Source of the DNA: Candidatus Sulfotelmatobacter sp.
GTDB taxonomy: Bacteria; Acidobacteriota; Terriglobia; Terriglobales; Acidobacteriaceae
DNA: 64,000 nucleotides
Direction of reading: 5' to 3'
Assembly: GCA_030041215.1 (NCBI GenBank)
Contig: JASHOH010000169.1
Span: forward strand, 62,001 to 126,000
Shown here: positions 56,385-64,000 of the stretch, piece after piece
How the letters are laid out: each line of letters begins with the position of its first letter
Numbering within the stretch: the first letter of the stretch is position 1
Notes under the pieces: generated by a model
What the model was told of the DNA's origin: nothing
Database searches by the model: none
The model's input: only the letters and a program-made list of their open reading frames with translations
Translations under genes and position numbers: made by a program

Positions 56385-56465
56385 AAACAGAAACACAGAG
56401 GACACAGAGCAACACAGAGACGGCCTGATGCAGATCCTCTGTGTTCCCCTGTGCCCTCTGTGTTT
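56385..56465. repeat. CACAGAGG repeats before alaS
   Basis: ACACAGAG occurs several times between 56388 and 56420, and the inverted form CTCTGTGTT occurs at 56436-56465. The tract belongs to the repeat family also seen at 37737. It would form a long irregular hairpin. Confidence 0.6.
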
Positions 56466-56482
56466 AGCCTTTCTCGAAAGGC

Positions 56483-56809
56483 TTATTTCTTAACCGCGTC
56501 TTCGGTTTTCTCCCCAGCCTTCTTCATCTCGTGGCCAGTAGCTTCCGTGCCTTTCTTGAGCGCGCTGCCGGTTTTCTTGGCGGCTTTTTCCGTACCCTTC
56601 CCAGCGTCTTTGCTAACCACCTTCGTTTCATGACCGGTTTTTTCGGCAGCCTTCTCGGTATCTTTCCCGGCCGCCTTGGCCACCTTCTTGGTTTCATGTC
56701 CAGTAGCGTCGGCGCCCTTCTTTACGTCGCTGCTGGCATCCTGGCCCAACGCCACCGATACTGCGCCGAACAACACTACTGCGAGCACTGCTCTCCATCG
56801 AGACATCAT
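56483..56809 (-). CDS. LEA-like Lys/Ala-rich repeat protein, exported
   Basis: A 108-residue protein with a signal peptide (SRWRAVLAVVLFGAVSVALG) and then Lys/Ala/Thr/Gly-rich repeats of about 11 residues such as ATGHETKKVAKAAGKDTEKAAEKTGHET. The periodicity resembles group 3 LEA proteins, which protect against drying and freezing. No cysteine or aromatic residue is in the repeat part. Function is inference from composition. Confidence 0.7.
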   Translation of the reverse strand: MMSRWRAVLAVVLFGAVSVALGQDASSDVKKGADATGHETKKVAKAAGKDTEKAAEKTGHETKVVSKDAGKGTEKAAKKTGSALKKGTEATGHEMKKAGEKTEDAVKK

Positions 56810-56955
56810 CGAGCCCTCCTGAAATTTATCTGGGAAACAGTTGGATTATGCAAAACTATAGCAGAATTTTGCCAATGCATTTGCCCTGGATGCAAGATGC
56901 ACTCCACTGCGCTCATCCGATGTGCGTCGCCAAATCACATTCAAATGTAGCTGCC

Positions 56956-57738
56956 TCAAGCCGCCTTCGACTGATCGCACAATGCCTGGTAATAATCCCG
57001 CCCCCGCTCATAACCCCGCTGGAAGGCCTCCGCCGCCTGGGCCCCATTCTGTCGCTCAACGCCTTCCATCTGCGCCGTCATCTCGTTCAATACCTGGTCG
57101 TATTCCTTGCAGCGAGTGCGCGCGTGCAGCGCCGACTCGAATCCCTTCCGGTAGAACTTTTCATCCGTACTAAGATTCCGCCCCGGAGCCGAGTAATGCT
57201 CCTGCTCGGCGCTGCGCAAACCAACCCACCATTCCTCTCGCGCCGCGTCGACCGATTCCGCGCCCTCGGTCTCGAGCAGCTCGCGAAAACGCGCCGCTTC
57301 ATCATCATCTTTCGCCATCGCGATCACCACGCTCCGCCCTTTGCGCAAGGCGTCTTCATATACAAAGATTTCGTCTTCAGGCAGGCCATGGCTCATAAGA
57401 TTTTCTGCCTTGTCGCCCACTGCGGCTCCCGCTGTCGCCCCGGCCAGCGCAATGAACGCTCCGCCTAACAGTCCCATTGCGCTTATAGGCCCTACCCCTG
57501 GAATCAGCGCCGCCATCAGCAGCGGCCCGCCCGCCAGTCCCACCCCGCCTCCAGCCTGCGCCCCGATTGTCTTGCCGATTCCCGGCTGTTCGGTCGATTC
57601 AGCGGGAATCGACGCGTGACCGGCAGTTGACGGCGTCAGGTAGGTGAGGCGGTCATCTGGCACTCCAATGGTTCGGAACTGCGACACAGCTCGCTCGGCA
57701 TCAGAACTGGAACGGAAGACACCCGTAATCGCTTCCAT
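56956..57738 (-). CDS. Putative stress protein with glycine-zipper membrane segment
   Basis: A 260-residue protein. The N-terminus (AITGVFRSSSDAERAVSQFRTIGVPDDRLTYL) resembles a ferredoxin-like stress-protein domain. A Gly/Ala-rich stretch (IGKTIGAQAGGGVGLAGG...MGLLGGAFIALAGATAGAAVGD) could enter the membrane. The third part is alpha/beta (DEIFVYEDALRKGRSVVIAMAKDDDEAARFRELLE). The C-terminal 80 residues are charged and helical. AAGGAGGT precedes the ATG at 57738. Family placement is tentative. Confidence 0.6.
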   Translation of the reverse strand: MEAITGVFRSSSDAERAVSQFRTIGVPDDRLTYLTPSTAGHASIPAESTEQPGIGKTIGAQAGGGVGLAGGPLLMAALIPGVGPISAMGLLGGAFIALAGATAGAAVGDKAENLMSHGLPEDEIFVYEDALRKGRSVVIAMAKDDDEAARFRELLETEGAESVDAAREEWWVGLRSAEQEHYSAPGRNLSTDEKFYRKGFESALHARTRCKEYDQVLNEMTAQMEGVERQNGAQAAEAFQRGYERGRDYYQALCDQSKAA

Positions 57739-58004
57739 GCGGACCTCCTTGGATGGCACACCTTAACACATCTGAGATTTTCAGGGGAGAAAAAGGTTTC
57801 AAAGAAAGGTTTCGCAGGTTTCAAAGTTCGAGGGCAGAGGGTCTGTCCTGAATCGTTGGTTGTGGTGATGGCGTCATGCTGAGCGGAGCCGTTCTTCAGG
57901 TGGGGCGCCGCATCTCCCGGGGCAAAGCACCGCCGGAGTATTCCGAATCTGCACTGAAACTTTGAAACCTTGAAACTTTCGATCTCTGCTGTCACACTTG
58001 CACG

Positions 58005-58667
58005 GTGCCCAGCCGCGACCAATCCTTTCCTGATCAACAGTATGAAGACCAGCAGCGCGAAAGGCAGCGTCTGGCGGCCAATTACGCCGCCATGACCGAT
58101 GGCGAATTGCAGCGCCTGGCGCGCCACGCCGAAACACTGACCGAGCTCGCCTGGGACGCTCTCGAAGACGAACTCGACCGCCGCCATCTCGATCTCGCCG
58201 ACGAACCCTCCGACGATTTCGAATGCCGCGAGAAACTTGAGATGCAGGAGCTTGTCACCATCCGCCAGTTTCGCGATCTGCCCGAGGCGCTGCTGGCCAA
58301 AGGCAGCCTCGAATCGGCGGGCATCGAATGTTTCCTCGCCGACGAAAACCTGGTGCGGCTCGACTGGTTCATTTCCAATTTCATCGGCGGGATCAAGCTT
58401 AATGTGCGCCCCGCCGACGAAGCCACCGCCCGCAAAATTCTCGACGAGCCCATTCTCGAAGGCATGTACGTGCACGGCGTGGGACTCTACGAGCAGCCCC
58501 GCTGCCCGCGCTGCCGCTCGCTCGACGTCAACTTTCAGGAGCTCGACCGTCCCATCGCCTACATGAGCGCCTTCCTGCGCGTCCCGATTCCCGTGCAGCG
58601 TCCCGCCTGGCATTGCCACGCCTGCGATGCCGAATGGGAAGACGAGGGCTCCGACAACAACCGCTAG
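58005..58667 (+). CDS. DUF2007-like protein with zinc ribbon
   Basis: A 220-residue soluble protein. The centre (TIRQFRDLPEALLAKGSLESAGIECFLADENL...GGIKLNVRPADEATARKIL) matches DUF2007, a putative signal-transducing or protein-binding fold. The C-terminus has a four-cysteine zinc ribbon (CPRC...CHAC). The start is a GTG at 58005. Function unknown. The 266-base spacer before it has no gene, but contains a repeat with CATGCTGAGCGGAGC. Confidence 0.75.
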   Translation: MPSRDQSFPDQQYEDQQRERQRLAANYAAMTDGELQRLARHAETLTELAWDALEDELDRRHLDLADEPSDDFECREKLEMQELVTIRQFRDLPEALLAKGSLESAGIECFLADENLVRLDWFISNFIGGIKLNVRPADEATARKILDEPILEGMYVHGVGLYEQPRCPRCRSLDVNFQELDRPIAYMSAFLRVPIPVQRPAWHCHACDAEWEDEGSDNNR

Positions 58668-58699
58668 GCCTGTCGGTCTTAGGTGCGTAGCCCCCTTGA

Positions 58700-59842
58700 C
58701 TATTCTTTGAGCAGCTGTCTGGCGATGACCAGCCGCTGAATTTCGCTGGTGCCTTCGCCGATGGTGCAGAGTTTGACGTCGCGGTAGAACTTCTCGGCGG
58801 GATAATCTTTGATGAAGCCGTATCCGCCATGAATCTGCACGCCTTCGTTGGCGCACTTGACGGCGACTTCGCTGGCGTAGAGCTTGGCCATCGAAGATTC
58901 GAGCGTGGTCTTCAGTCCTGCGTCTTTCATGGAAGCGGCGCGCATGGTAAGCAGGCGGGCGGCATCGATTTCAGTAGCCATGTCGGCGAGTTTCCACTGG
59001 ATCGCCTGGAAGTCGCTGATCGCTTTGCCAAACTGCTTGCGCTCTTTGGAATAGTTCAGTGCGGCCTCGTAAGCGCCCTGCGCCATGCCGAGCGACAAAG
59101 CAGCAATCGAGATGCGGCCGCCATCGAGCACGCGCATGGCGTCGATGAATCCGTCGCCTTCTTTGCCGAGCAGGTTCTCGGCAGGGACGACGCAGTCTTC
59201 AAAAATCATTTCCGCGGTGTCGCTCGCGCGCAGGCCCAGCTTGTTTTCTTTTTTTCCGGGACGGAAACCTTTTGTATTTTTTTCGACGATGAATGCGGAA
59301 AGCCCATGCGTATTGGCCGCGCGATCGGTGACCGCGATGACGACAACCACATCAGCGTAGTGACCGTTGGTGCAGAAAGTCTTCGTGCCGTTGAGCACCC
59401 AGTTATTGCCTCGGCGTTTGGCGGTCATGCGGGCGCTGCCGGCGTCTGATCCGGAGGAAGGCTCGGTCAGTCCCCACGCGCCGATGAATTCTCCGGTAGC
59501 GAGTTTGCTGATGTATTTTTTCTTTTGATCTTCCGTGCCGGCGAGAAAAATGTGATTAGAACAAAGTGAAGTATGCGCGGCGACGATGATGCCCACGGAA
59601 CCATCGACGCGCGACAATTCCTCGATGGCGATGACGTAATCGACATATCCCATTCCGGCGCCACCGAGTTCGGTGGGAAAAACTGTTCCCAAGAACCCGA
59701 GCTTGCCAAGCTCTTTGATGGCAGCAAGGGGGAACTCGCACGATTCGTCCCACTTCATGACATTGGGCGAGATCTCGCGCTCGGCGAATTCGCGGACGCT
59801 CTTTTTCAGGTGCTGCTGCTCGTCGCTCAGTTGAAAATCCAA
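58700..59842 (-). CDS. Acyl-CoA dehydrogenase
   Basis: FAD enzyme of fatty-acid beta-oxidation or branched-chain amino-acid degradation, 380 residues. Signatures: [60 protein letters not shown] and the C-terminal [14 protein letters not shown], which holds the catalytic Glu. The start is a TTG at 59842 with a perfect GGAGGAATC before it; a longer frame reaches 59878. Short- or branched-chain specificity is likely. No ETF genes are adjacent. Confidence 0.92.
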   Translation of the reverse strand: MDFQLSDEQQHLKKSVREFAEREISPNVMKWDESCEFPLAAIKELGKLGFLGTVFPTELGGAGMGYVDYVIAIEELSRVDGSVGIIVAAHTSLCSNHIFLAGTEDQKKKYISKLATGEFIGAWGLTEPSSGSDAGSARMTAKRRGNNWVLNGTKTFCTNGHYADVVVVIAVTDRAANTHGLSAFIVEKNTKGFRPGKKENKLGLRASDTAEMIFEDCVVPAENLLGKEGDGFIDAMRVLDGGRISIAALSLGMAQGAYEAALNYSKERKQFGKAISDFQAIQWKLADMATEIDAARLLTMRAASMKDAGLKTTLESSMAKLYASEVAVKCANEGVQIHGGYGFIKDYPAEKFYRDVKLCTIGEGTSEIQRLVIARQLLKE

Positions 59843-60014
59843 GATTCCTCCGGCCGATGCGCACAAATAGGTGCACAAATTTTGATTAGAACATAGCGGC
59901 TGGAGTGGGAAAAGTTACCCTCGGCAACGACGTGAAGGTCGATGAGAACCCGTGTCAGGAGCGGGTTCACAGCGTTCACGTCCTGCGCGCCTACCGACCG
60001 GATGGTTTTGTTTC

Positions 60015-61223
60015 TTAGACCACTGCTGCAGTTTTCGGCGAAGCCGAGGGCTGGGCAATAATGAATTTTTCGAAAACTTCGTTAGAGAGAAGCCGGCCGC
60101 GGGCGGTGAGGCGAATGAAATCGCCAGAATGTTCCAGTAGGCCTGCATCAGTGAGTTCTGCGATTGTGGCAAGAGCAGGCCGAAGAGCTTTTTCGCCGAA
60201 TTTTGCCGCGAGTTCGCGGAGATCGACTCCTCTCGTTAATCGGAGTCCCAGAAAGAAATTTTCCTCAAGTGCGGCGCGGTGAGAAACACAGTTGTGTTGT
60301 AACCCAAAGCCGGAAGTGTAACGCTCGAGCGAGTCGGCAGTGGCGATTCGCACCGCGTCAATTTCTGAATCTGTCGCAGCCAGCATTGAGTGCGCATCCA
60401 CGCCGAAGCCGAGATATGGCTGGCGGGTCCAATATTTCAGATTGTGCCGGGACTCGAAGCCGGCGCGGGCAAAGTTGGAAATCTCGTATTGCACGATCCC
60501 CGCCGATTGCAGCCGCTCACATGCAGCCAGATAGAAATCCGCCGTGGCATCTTCGTCTGGAACGAAGTGCGCATGATAACGCGTACCGCCGGCAATCAGT
60601 TCGCGTCCTAGCCGCGAGTCTTCATCCACTTCAAGCATGTAAACGCTGACGTGTGGAACAGCGGTCCCGATTGTCTCCTCTAGCGAATATTCCCAGCTTT
60701 CGGCAGTCTGGCGGGGCAATCCAGCGATCAGATCGATGTTGATATTTGTAACTCCTGCGGCCCGCAGGTGTGCGATGTCGTCGATTACATTCGCGCGGTT
60801 GTGCCGACGGCCGACTGCTGACGCCTCGTGGTCGACAAAGGACTGCACTCCCAGACTCACACGATTTACGCCGCAACGCAGAAGGCAATCGAGCATAGGA
60901 TCGGAGAGAGTGCCGGGAGCGCACTCGACCGTAATTTCCGCCCCTGGAATGACTTCGAACTGCGCACGGACAGTGGCGAAGATGCGCCCCAGTTGAGCGG
61001 GCTCGAGCACGGTCGGAGTTCCTCCACCCAGGTAGATCGAATCAACCACAGGTTCGAATCTCCCGCCCATTTTCTGGGCAGTTTTCTCTGCATTTGCGAT
61101 GTCGGCGCAAACACGATCGACATAGCGGTTGAAAACTACTCGCGAGAAAACGTCAGAGGCAAAGTTGCAGTACGTGCACTTGGTACGACAAAAAGGGATC
61201 GAAATATAGATGCCAAGGGGCAC
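60015..61223 (-). CDS. hemW: HemW-type radical SAM protein
   Basis: Radical SAM protein related to coproporphyrinogen III oxidase HemN; HemW binds haem and passes it on. The 4Fe-4S ligands are CRTKCTYCNF (Cys12, Cys16, Cys19). The residue following CxxCN is Phe rather than the fourth Cys of HemN. SIYLGGGTPTVL and VSVYMLEVDEDSRLG also fit. The C-terminal HemN domain has NCVSHRAALEENFFLGLRL. The start is a GTG at 61223. Confidence 0.88.
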   Translation of the reverse strand: MPLGIYISIPFCRTKCTYCNFASDVFSRVVFNRYVDRVCADIANAEKTAQKMGGRFEPVVDSIYLGGGTPTVLEPAQLGRIFATVRAQFEVIPGAEITVECAPGTLSDPMLDCLLRCGVNRVSLGVQSFVDHEASAVGRRHNRANVIDDIAHLRAAGVTNINIDLIAGLPRQTAESWEYSLEETIGTAVPHVSVYMLEVDEDSRLGRELIAGGTRYHAHFVPDEDATADFYLAACERLQSAGIVQYEISNFARAGFESRHNLKYWTRQPYLGFGVDAHSMLAATDSEIDAVRIATADSLERYTSGFGLQHNCVSHRAALEENFFLGLRLTRGVDLRELAAKFGEKALRPALATIAELTDAGLLEHSGDFIRLTARGRLLSNEVFEKFIIAQPSASPKTAAVV

Positions 61224-61360
61224 GTCCCATTATCCCATCTCGGATCGGACATTCTAATGCCGCCAAAGCTTTTCTATCCAATCACCTGCCTCGGCCGTCT
61301 ATATTGAGGTACCCTGTTATCAGCGCCGCTGGCCTGTTTTCGCCGCCGCTTTCACACGCA

Positions 61361-63427
61361 ATGGCTCAGGAAGAGGAAATATTAGGTAAAGCTTATGACA
61401 GCCGCCTGATGGCGCGTCTGCTCAAATATCTGCGGCCTTACCGTTGGCAGGTAGCCATCGCGCTCGCTTCAATCTTTCTGAAATCCTTCGCCGACGTGCT
61501 TGGGCCCTACCTGATTAAAGTGGCCATCGATCGCTACCTCGCGCCCAGGCCGGAGGCAGTTGTGTCGTCTGGCTTGTGGGGCTGGCTCAGTCCGCGTCCC
61601 ATGACTGGCGTGGCACAGATCGCCGCGATCTACGTAGGACTGCTGATATGCAGCTTTTTGCTGGAATTTCTTCAGACCTATTACATGCAGTGGACCGGCC
61701 AGAAAGTCATGTTCGATCTGCGCTCGCAGATCTTTCGGCACCTGCAAAGGTTGCACGTAGCGTTTTTCGATAAAAATCCGGTTGGCCGGCTGGTTACGCG
61801 GGTTACCACTGACGTGGATGCGCTGAATGAGATGTTCACTTCGGGCGTGGTCTCGATCTTCGAAGATTTGTTCGTACTGGTAGGCATTCTTGGCGTCATG
61901 TTGTGCATGAACTGGAAGCTGGCGCTGATCACGTTTGCGGTGCTCCCTTTCATTGTTTATTCGACGAAGATTTTTCGCGACAAGGTGCGCGACTCTTACC
62001 GGCGCATTCGCGTGGCCATTGCCCGCATCAACGCTTACTTGCAGGAACACGTGAGCGGCATGGTGGTCCTGCAACTTTTTAACCGCGAGCGCAAGGCATA
62101 CCAAAAATTCTCGGAAATCAACCGCGTTCACATGGACGCGTTCAAAGACGCGATCCTGGCCTATTCGGTTTACTACCCCGTGGTCGAAATTCTTTCTGCG
62201 ATTGCGATTGCCTGTGTGATCTGGTTTGGCGGCGGCGATGTCATACGGAATGTCCACGTAACCAGCGTGGCCGTGAGTTTCAGTCCAAGGACGCTGCTTT
62301 CGTTCCGGCTGGTTCCGACGGTGGCGTCGCTCGGCGTACTAGTCGCATTCATCCAATACGCCCTGCGCTTTTTCCGGCCGATCATGGACTTCAGCGAGAA
62401 GTACAACATCCTGCAATCGGCGATGGCGGCGAGCGAGCGCATTTTCAAGCTGATCGACACGCCCGTCCAGGTGGTTTCGCCCGTGGTGACGAAGCGACCA
62501 CAAGGCCCGGGCAGGATTGAGTTCGACCATGTGTGGTTTGCGTATCGCGAGATGGAGATGGGCCCGGACCATGTAGGGACGGCCGCCACCGGCCGTCCAG
62601 CCGAGCAAAGCTCGGCGGGCCTTTCGCCTAGGCCAAAAAAGGACTCGGCCTCCGCAACCCCCGACTGGGTGCTTCGGGACGTGAGTTTCGTGATCGACCC
62701 CGGCGAAACTGTAGCTATTGTCGGCCACACCGGAGCAGGGAAAACGACTCTGATCTCGCTGCTGCTGCGCTTTTACGATGTGCAGAAGGGAGCAATCAAG
62801 ATCGACGGTATCGACATTAAGGAAATGGACCTTGCCGAACTGCGCAGCCGCTTTGGGGTAGTTTTGCAGGATCCGTTTCTGTTCACCGGCACGATCGGCG
62901 GCAACATCCGGCTGGGTACCGAACGCATCCGCGATGAAGATGTCGAACAGGCCGCAGAAGACGTAAACCTCGCCGACTTCATCCGCGAATTGCCAAAAGG
63001 CTTCGGTGAAGAAGTGCGCGAGCGCGGCTCGACGCTGTCTACTGGCCAGAAGCAGCTTATTTCCTTTGCGCGCGCGCTGGCGCATGATCCCAAGATTCTG
63101 ATTCTCGACGAAGCTACTTCGAGCGTCGACACCGAAACTGAATTTCGCGTGCGCGACGCATTAAGCCGCATGGTGGAGGGGAGAACGTCGCTGATCATTG
63201 CCCACCGGCTTTCGACCGTGCAACGCGCCGACAAAATCATCGTCATGCACAAAGGCCAGGTGCGCGAAATGGGCACGCACCAGCAGTTGCTGGCGCAGCG
63301 TGGCATTTATTTCAAGCTGTACCAGTTGCAGTACAAGGATCAGGAAGTCGATGCGGCGCGAGCGCCCTCGCCCGCGAATGCCGGTGGATTCAAGCAACCG
63401 GAGGTCACGGCCAGCGCGGACGACTAG
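61361..63427 (+). CDS. ABC transporter, fused permease and ATPase, with repeat-derived insert
   Basis: Half-transporter of the MsbA/LmrA exporter type, 688 residues. The N-terminal membrane domain has six helices and the coupling part RHLQRLHVAFFDKNPVGRLVTRVTTDVDALNEMF. The ATPase has Walker A GHTGAGKTT (around 455-463), signature LSTGQKQL, Walker B ILILDEATSS, and the His loop IIAHRLSTVQ. Between them (about residues 405-432) is a Pro/Ser/Gly-rich stretch encoded by two hairpins (62577-62616). A TTG at 61304 would give 19 extra residues; no clear ribosome site decides. Substrate unknown, perhaps lipids or drugs. Confidence 0.88.
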   Translation: MAQEEEILGKAYDSRLMARLLKYLRPYRWQVAIALASIFLKSFADVLGPYLIKVAIDRYLAPRPEAVVSSGLWGWLSPRPMTGVAQIAAIYVGLLICSFLLEFLQTYYMQWTGQKVMFDLRSQIFRHLQRLHVAFFDKNPVGRLVTRVTTDVDALNEMFTSGVVSIFEDLFVLVGILGVMLCMNWKLALITFAVLPFIVYSTKIFRDKVRDSYRRIRVAIARINAYLQEHVSGMVVLQLFNRERKAYQKFSEINRVHMDAFKDAILAYSVYYPVVEILSAIAIACVIWFGGGDVIRNVHVTSVAVSFSPRTLLSFRLVPTVASLGVLVAFIQYALRFFRPIMDFSEKYNILQSAMAASERIFKLIDTPVQVVSPVVTKRPQGPGRIEFDHVWFAYREMEMGPDHVGTAATGRPAEQSSAGLSPRPKKDSASATPDWVLRDVSFVIDPGETVAIVGHTGAGKTTLISLLLRFYDVQKGAIKIDGIDIKEMDLAELRSRFGVVLQDPFLFTGTIGGNIRLGTERIRDEDVEQAAEDVNLADFIRELPKGFGEEVRERGSTLSTGQKQLISFARALAHDPKILILDEATSSVDTETEFRVRDALSRMVEGRTSLIIAHRLSTVQRADKIIVMHKGQVREMGTHQQLLAQRGIYFKLYQLQYKDQEVDAARAPSPANAGGFKQPEVTASADD
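62577..62616. repeat. Double hairpin inside the ABC transporter gene
   Basis: GGACGGCC/GGCCGTCC (62577-62598, loop GCCACC) and GCCGAGC/GCTCGGC (62600-62616, loop AAA) lie end to end. They encode a linker stretch between the membrane domain and the ATPase. The arrangement of two adjacent stems resembles that in the thyX-like gene. Confidence 0.75.
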
Positions 63428-63490
63428 CCGGTATGGGTCATTGATGCGCCGAGCTTCACCCGCTTTCTAACCTGTTAAAATTACCCATCC

Positions 63491-64000
63491 ATGACCGCTT
63501 ATGTGCTGCTGCGGGTGTTGTTGATTTTTCTCCTGGTGGCGGCGAATGCGTTCTTTGCGGCGTCGGAGTTTGCACTGGTCAGCATCCGCGACACCCGCAT
63601 TCAGCAACTCATTGCCCAGGGACGCATCGGCGCCCGCATCGTGCAACGCCTGCACCAGCATCTCGACGAAGTCGTGAACGGAGTTCAGCTCGGCGTCACT
63701 ATGGTCAGCCTGACTCTGGGCTGGATCGGCGAGCCCATGGTCGCCAACCTGGTCGGCAGCCTGCATTTTTTGCACGAAGTTCCGCACGCGGCGGTTTACG
63801 CGCACGGCATCGCGATCGCGATCGCCTTCAGCCTGATTACCTATTTGCACGTGCTGCTGGGCGAGCTTGTGCCAAAAACGCTCGCCTTGCAACGCTCTGA
63901 ACAGATCGCGCTTGCAGTGGCCGCGCCCATGGAAGCTTTTCTCACTCTGACGCGGCCGATACTCTTTTTTATGCAGCGTTCTGGGCGAATCGTGCTGCGG
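63491..64000 (+). CDS. CNNM/TlyC-type membrane protein (HlyC/CorC family), 3' part outside window
   Basis: N-terminal 170 residues of a HlyC/CorC-type protein, the DUF21 membrane domain: LLIFLLVAANAFFAASEFALVSIRDTRIQQL, then GVQLGVTMVSLTLGWIGEP and LGELVPKTLAL, the typical motifs. Members with CBS and CorC_HlyC domains handle Mg2+/Co2+. Those C-terminal domains lie beyond the window. The ATG at 63491 lies 63 bases after the ABC exporter gene, so they may be co-transcribed. Confidence 0.9.
   Translation, partial: MTAYVLLRVLLIFLLVAANAFFAASEFALVSIRDTRIQQLIAQGRIGARIVQRLHQHLDEVVNGVQLGVTMVSLTLGWIGEPMVANLVGSLHFLHEVPHAAVYAHGIAIAIAFSLITYLHVLLGELVPKTLALQRSEQIALAVAAPMEAFLTLTRPILFFMQRSGRIVLR

Noticed and set aside
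61051-61060. GGTTCGAATC, like a tRNA T-arm
   Set aside because: It lies in the hemW coding frame and no acceptor or anticodon stem can be formed around it.

Overview
This is a 64 kb stretch of a moderately GC-rich bacterial chromosome, most likely from the phylum Acidobacteriota (Terriglobia-like). That placement is an inference. It rests on a GloVer-type tandem-repeat secreted protein, a Ser/Thr kinase fused to a PD40 propeller, several secreted or small proteins of the kind I associate with acidobacteria, an Hfq with a long N-terminal tail, frequent TTG/GTG starts, and intergenic regions full of short palindromic repeats. There is no 16S gene to confirm it, and I see no tRNA, rRNA, CRISPR array, prophage or insertion sequence.

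Layout. 1-9 kb: ribosomal protein S1 (cut by the left edge) with a clear promoter, a HIT protein, DNA ligase LigA, a lipid kinase, a membrane hydrolase, an M50 protease with CBS domains, RsmD and a small monooxygenase. 9-16 kb: two secreted proteins (one with seven GloVer repeats), a hypothetical gene, PilT and RecX. 16.2-16.55 kb: a stand-alone minus-strand transcription unit with promoter, perfect Shine-Dalgarno, 21-codon ORF, structured RNA and strong terminator; this is the most unusual item here. 16.6-30 kb: pirin, RecJ, PurB, a two-part ThyX-like protein, FabG, a GNAT enzyme, two hydrolases and an XRE regulator. 29.6-42 kb: gamma-glutamyltransferase, kinase-PD40 receptor, proline dehydrogenase, a TonB C-terminal protein, thioredoxin reductase and a SpoIIE-type phosphatase. 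42-64 kb: a frameshifted MATE exporter, a large secreted glycosidase-like protein, a second M50 protease, HU, Hfq, an MFS transporter divergent from a Rieske oxygenase, a lipase, an MBL-fold hydrolase, AlaS, stress-type proteins, acyl-CoA dehydrogenase, HemW, an ABC exporter and a CNNM/TlyC-type membrane protein cut by the right edge.

Most genes are single transcription units on alternating strands with repeat-rich spacers. Few operons are evident; the clear cases are AlaS with its 4-bp-overlapping partner and RecJ with the gene just upstream.

A second theme is that short palindromic repeats have entered coding sequences without breaking the frame. Examples lie in recJ, the thyX-like gene, alaS and the ABC exporter gene, and one supplies the start region of the GNAT gene. 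The stem in the thyX-like gene also occurs in an intergenic hairpin cluster at 16.18 kb. This resembles the Rickettsia palindromic elements in style, though I claim no homology.
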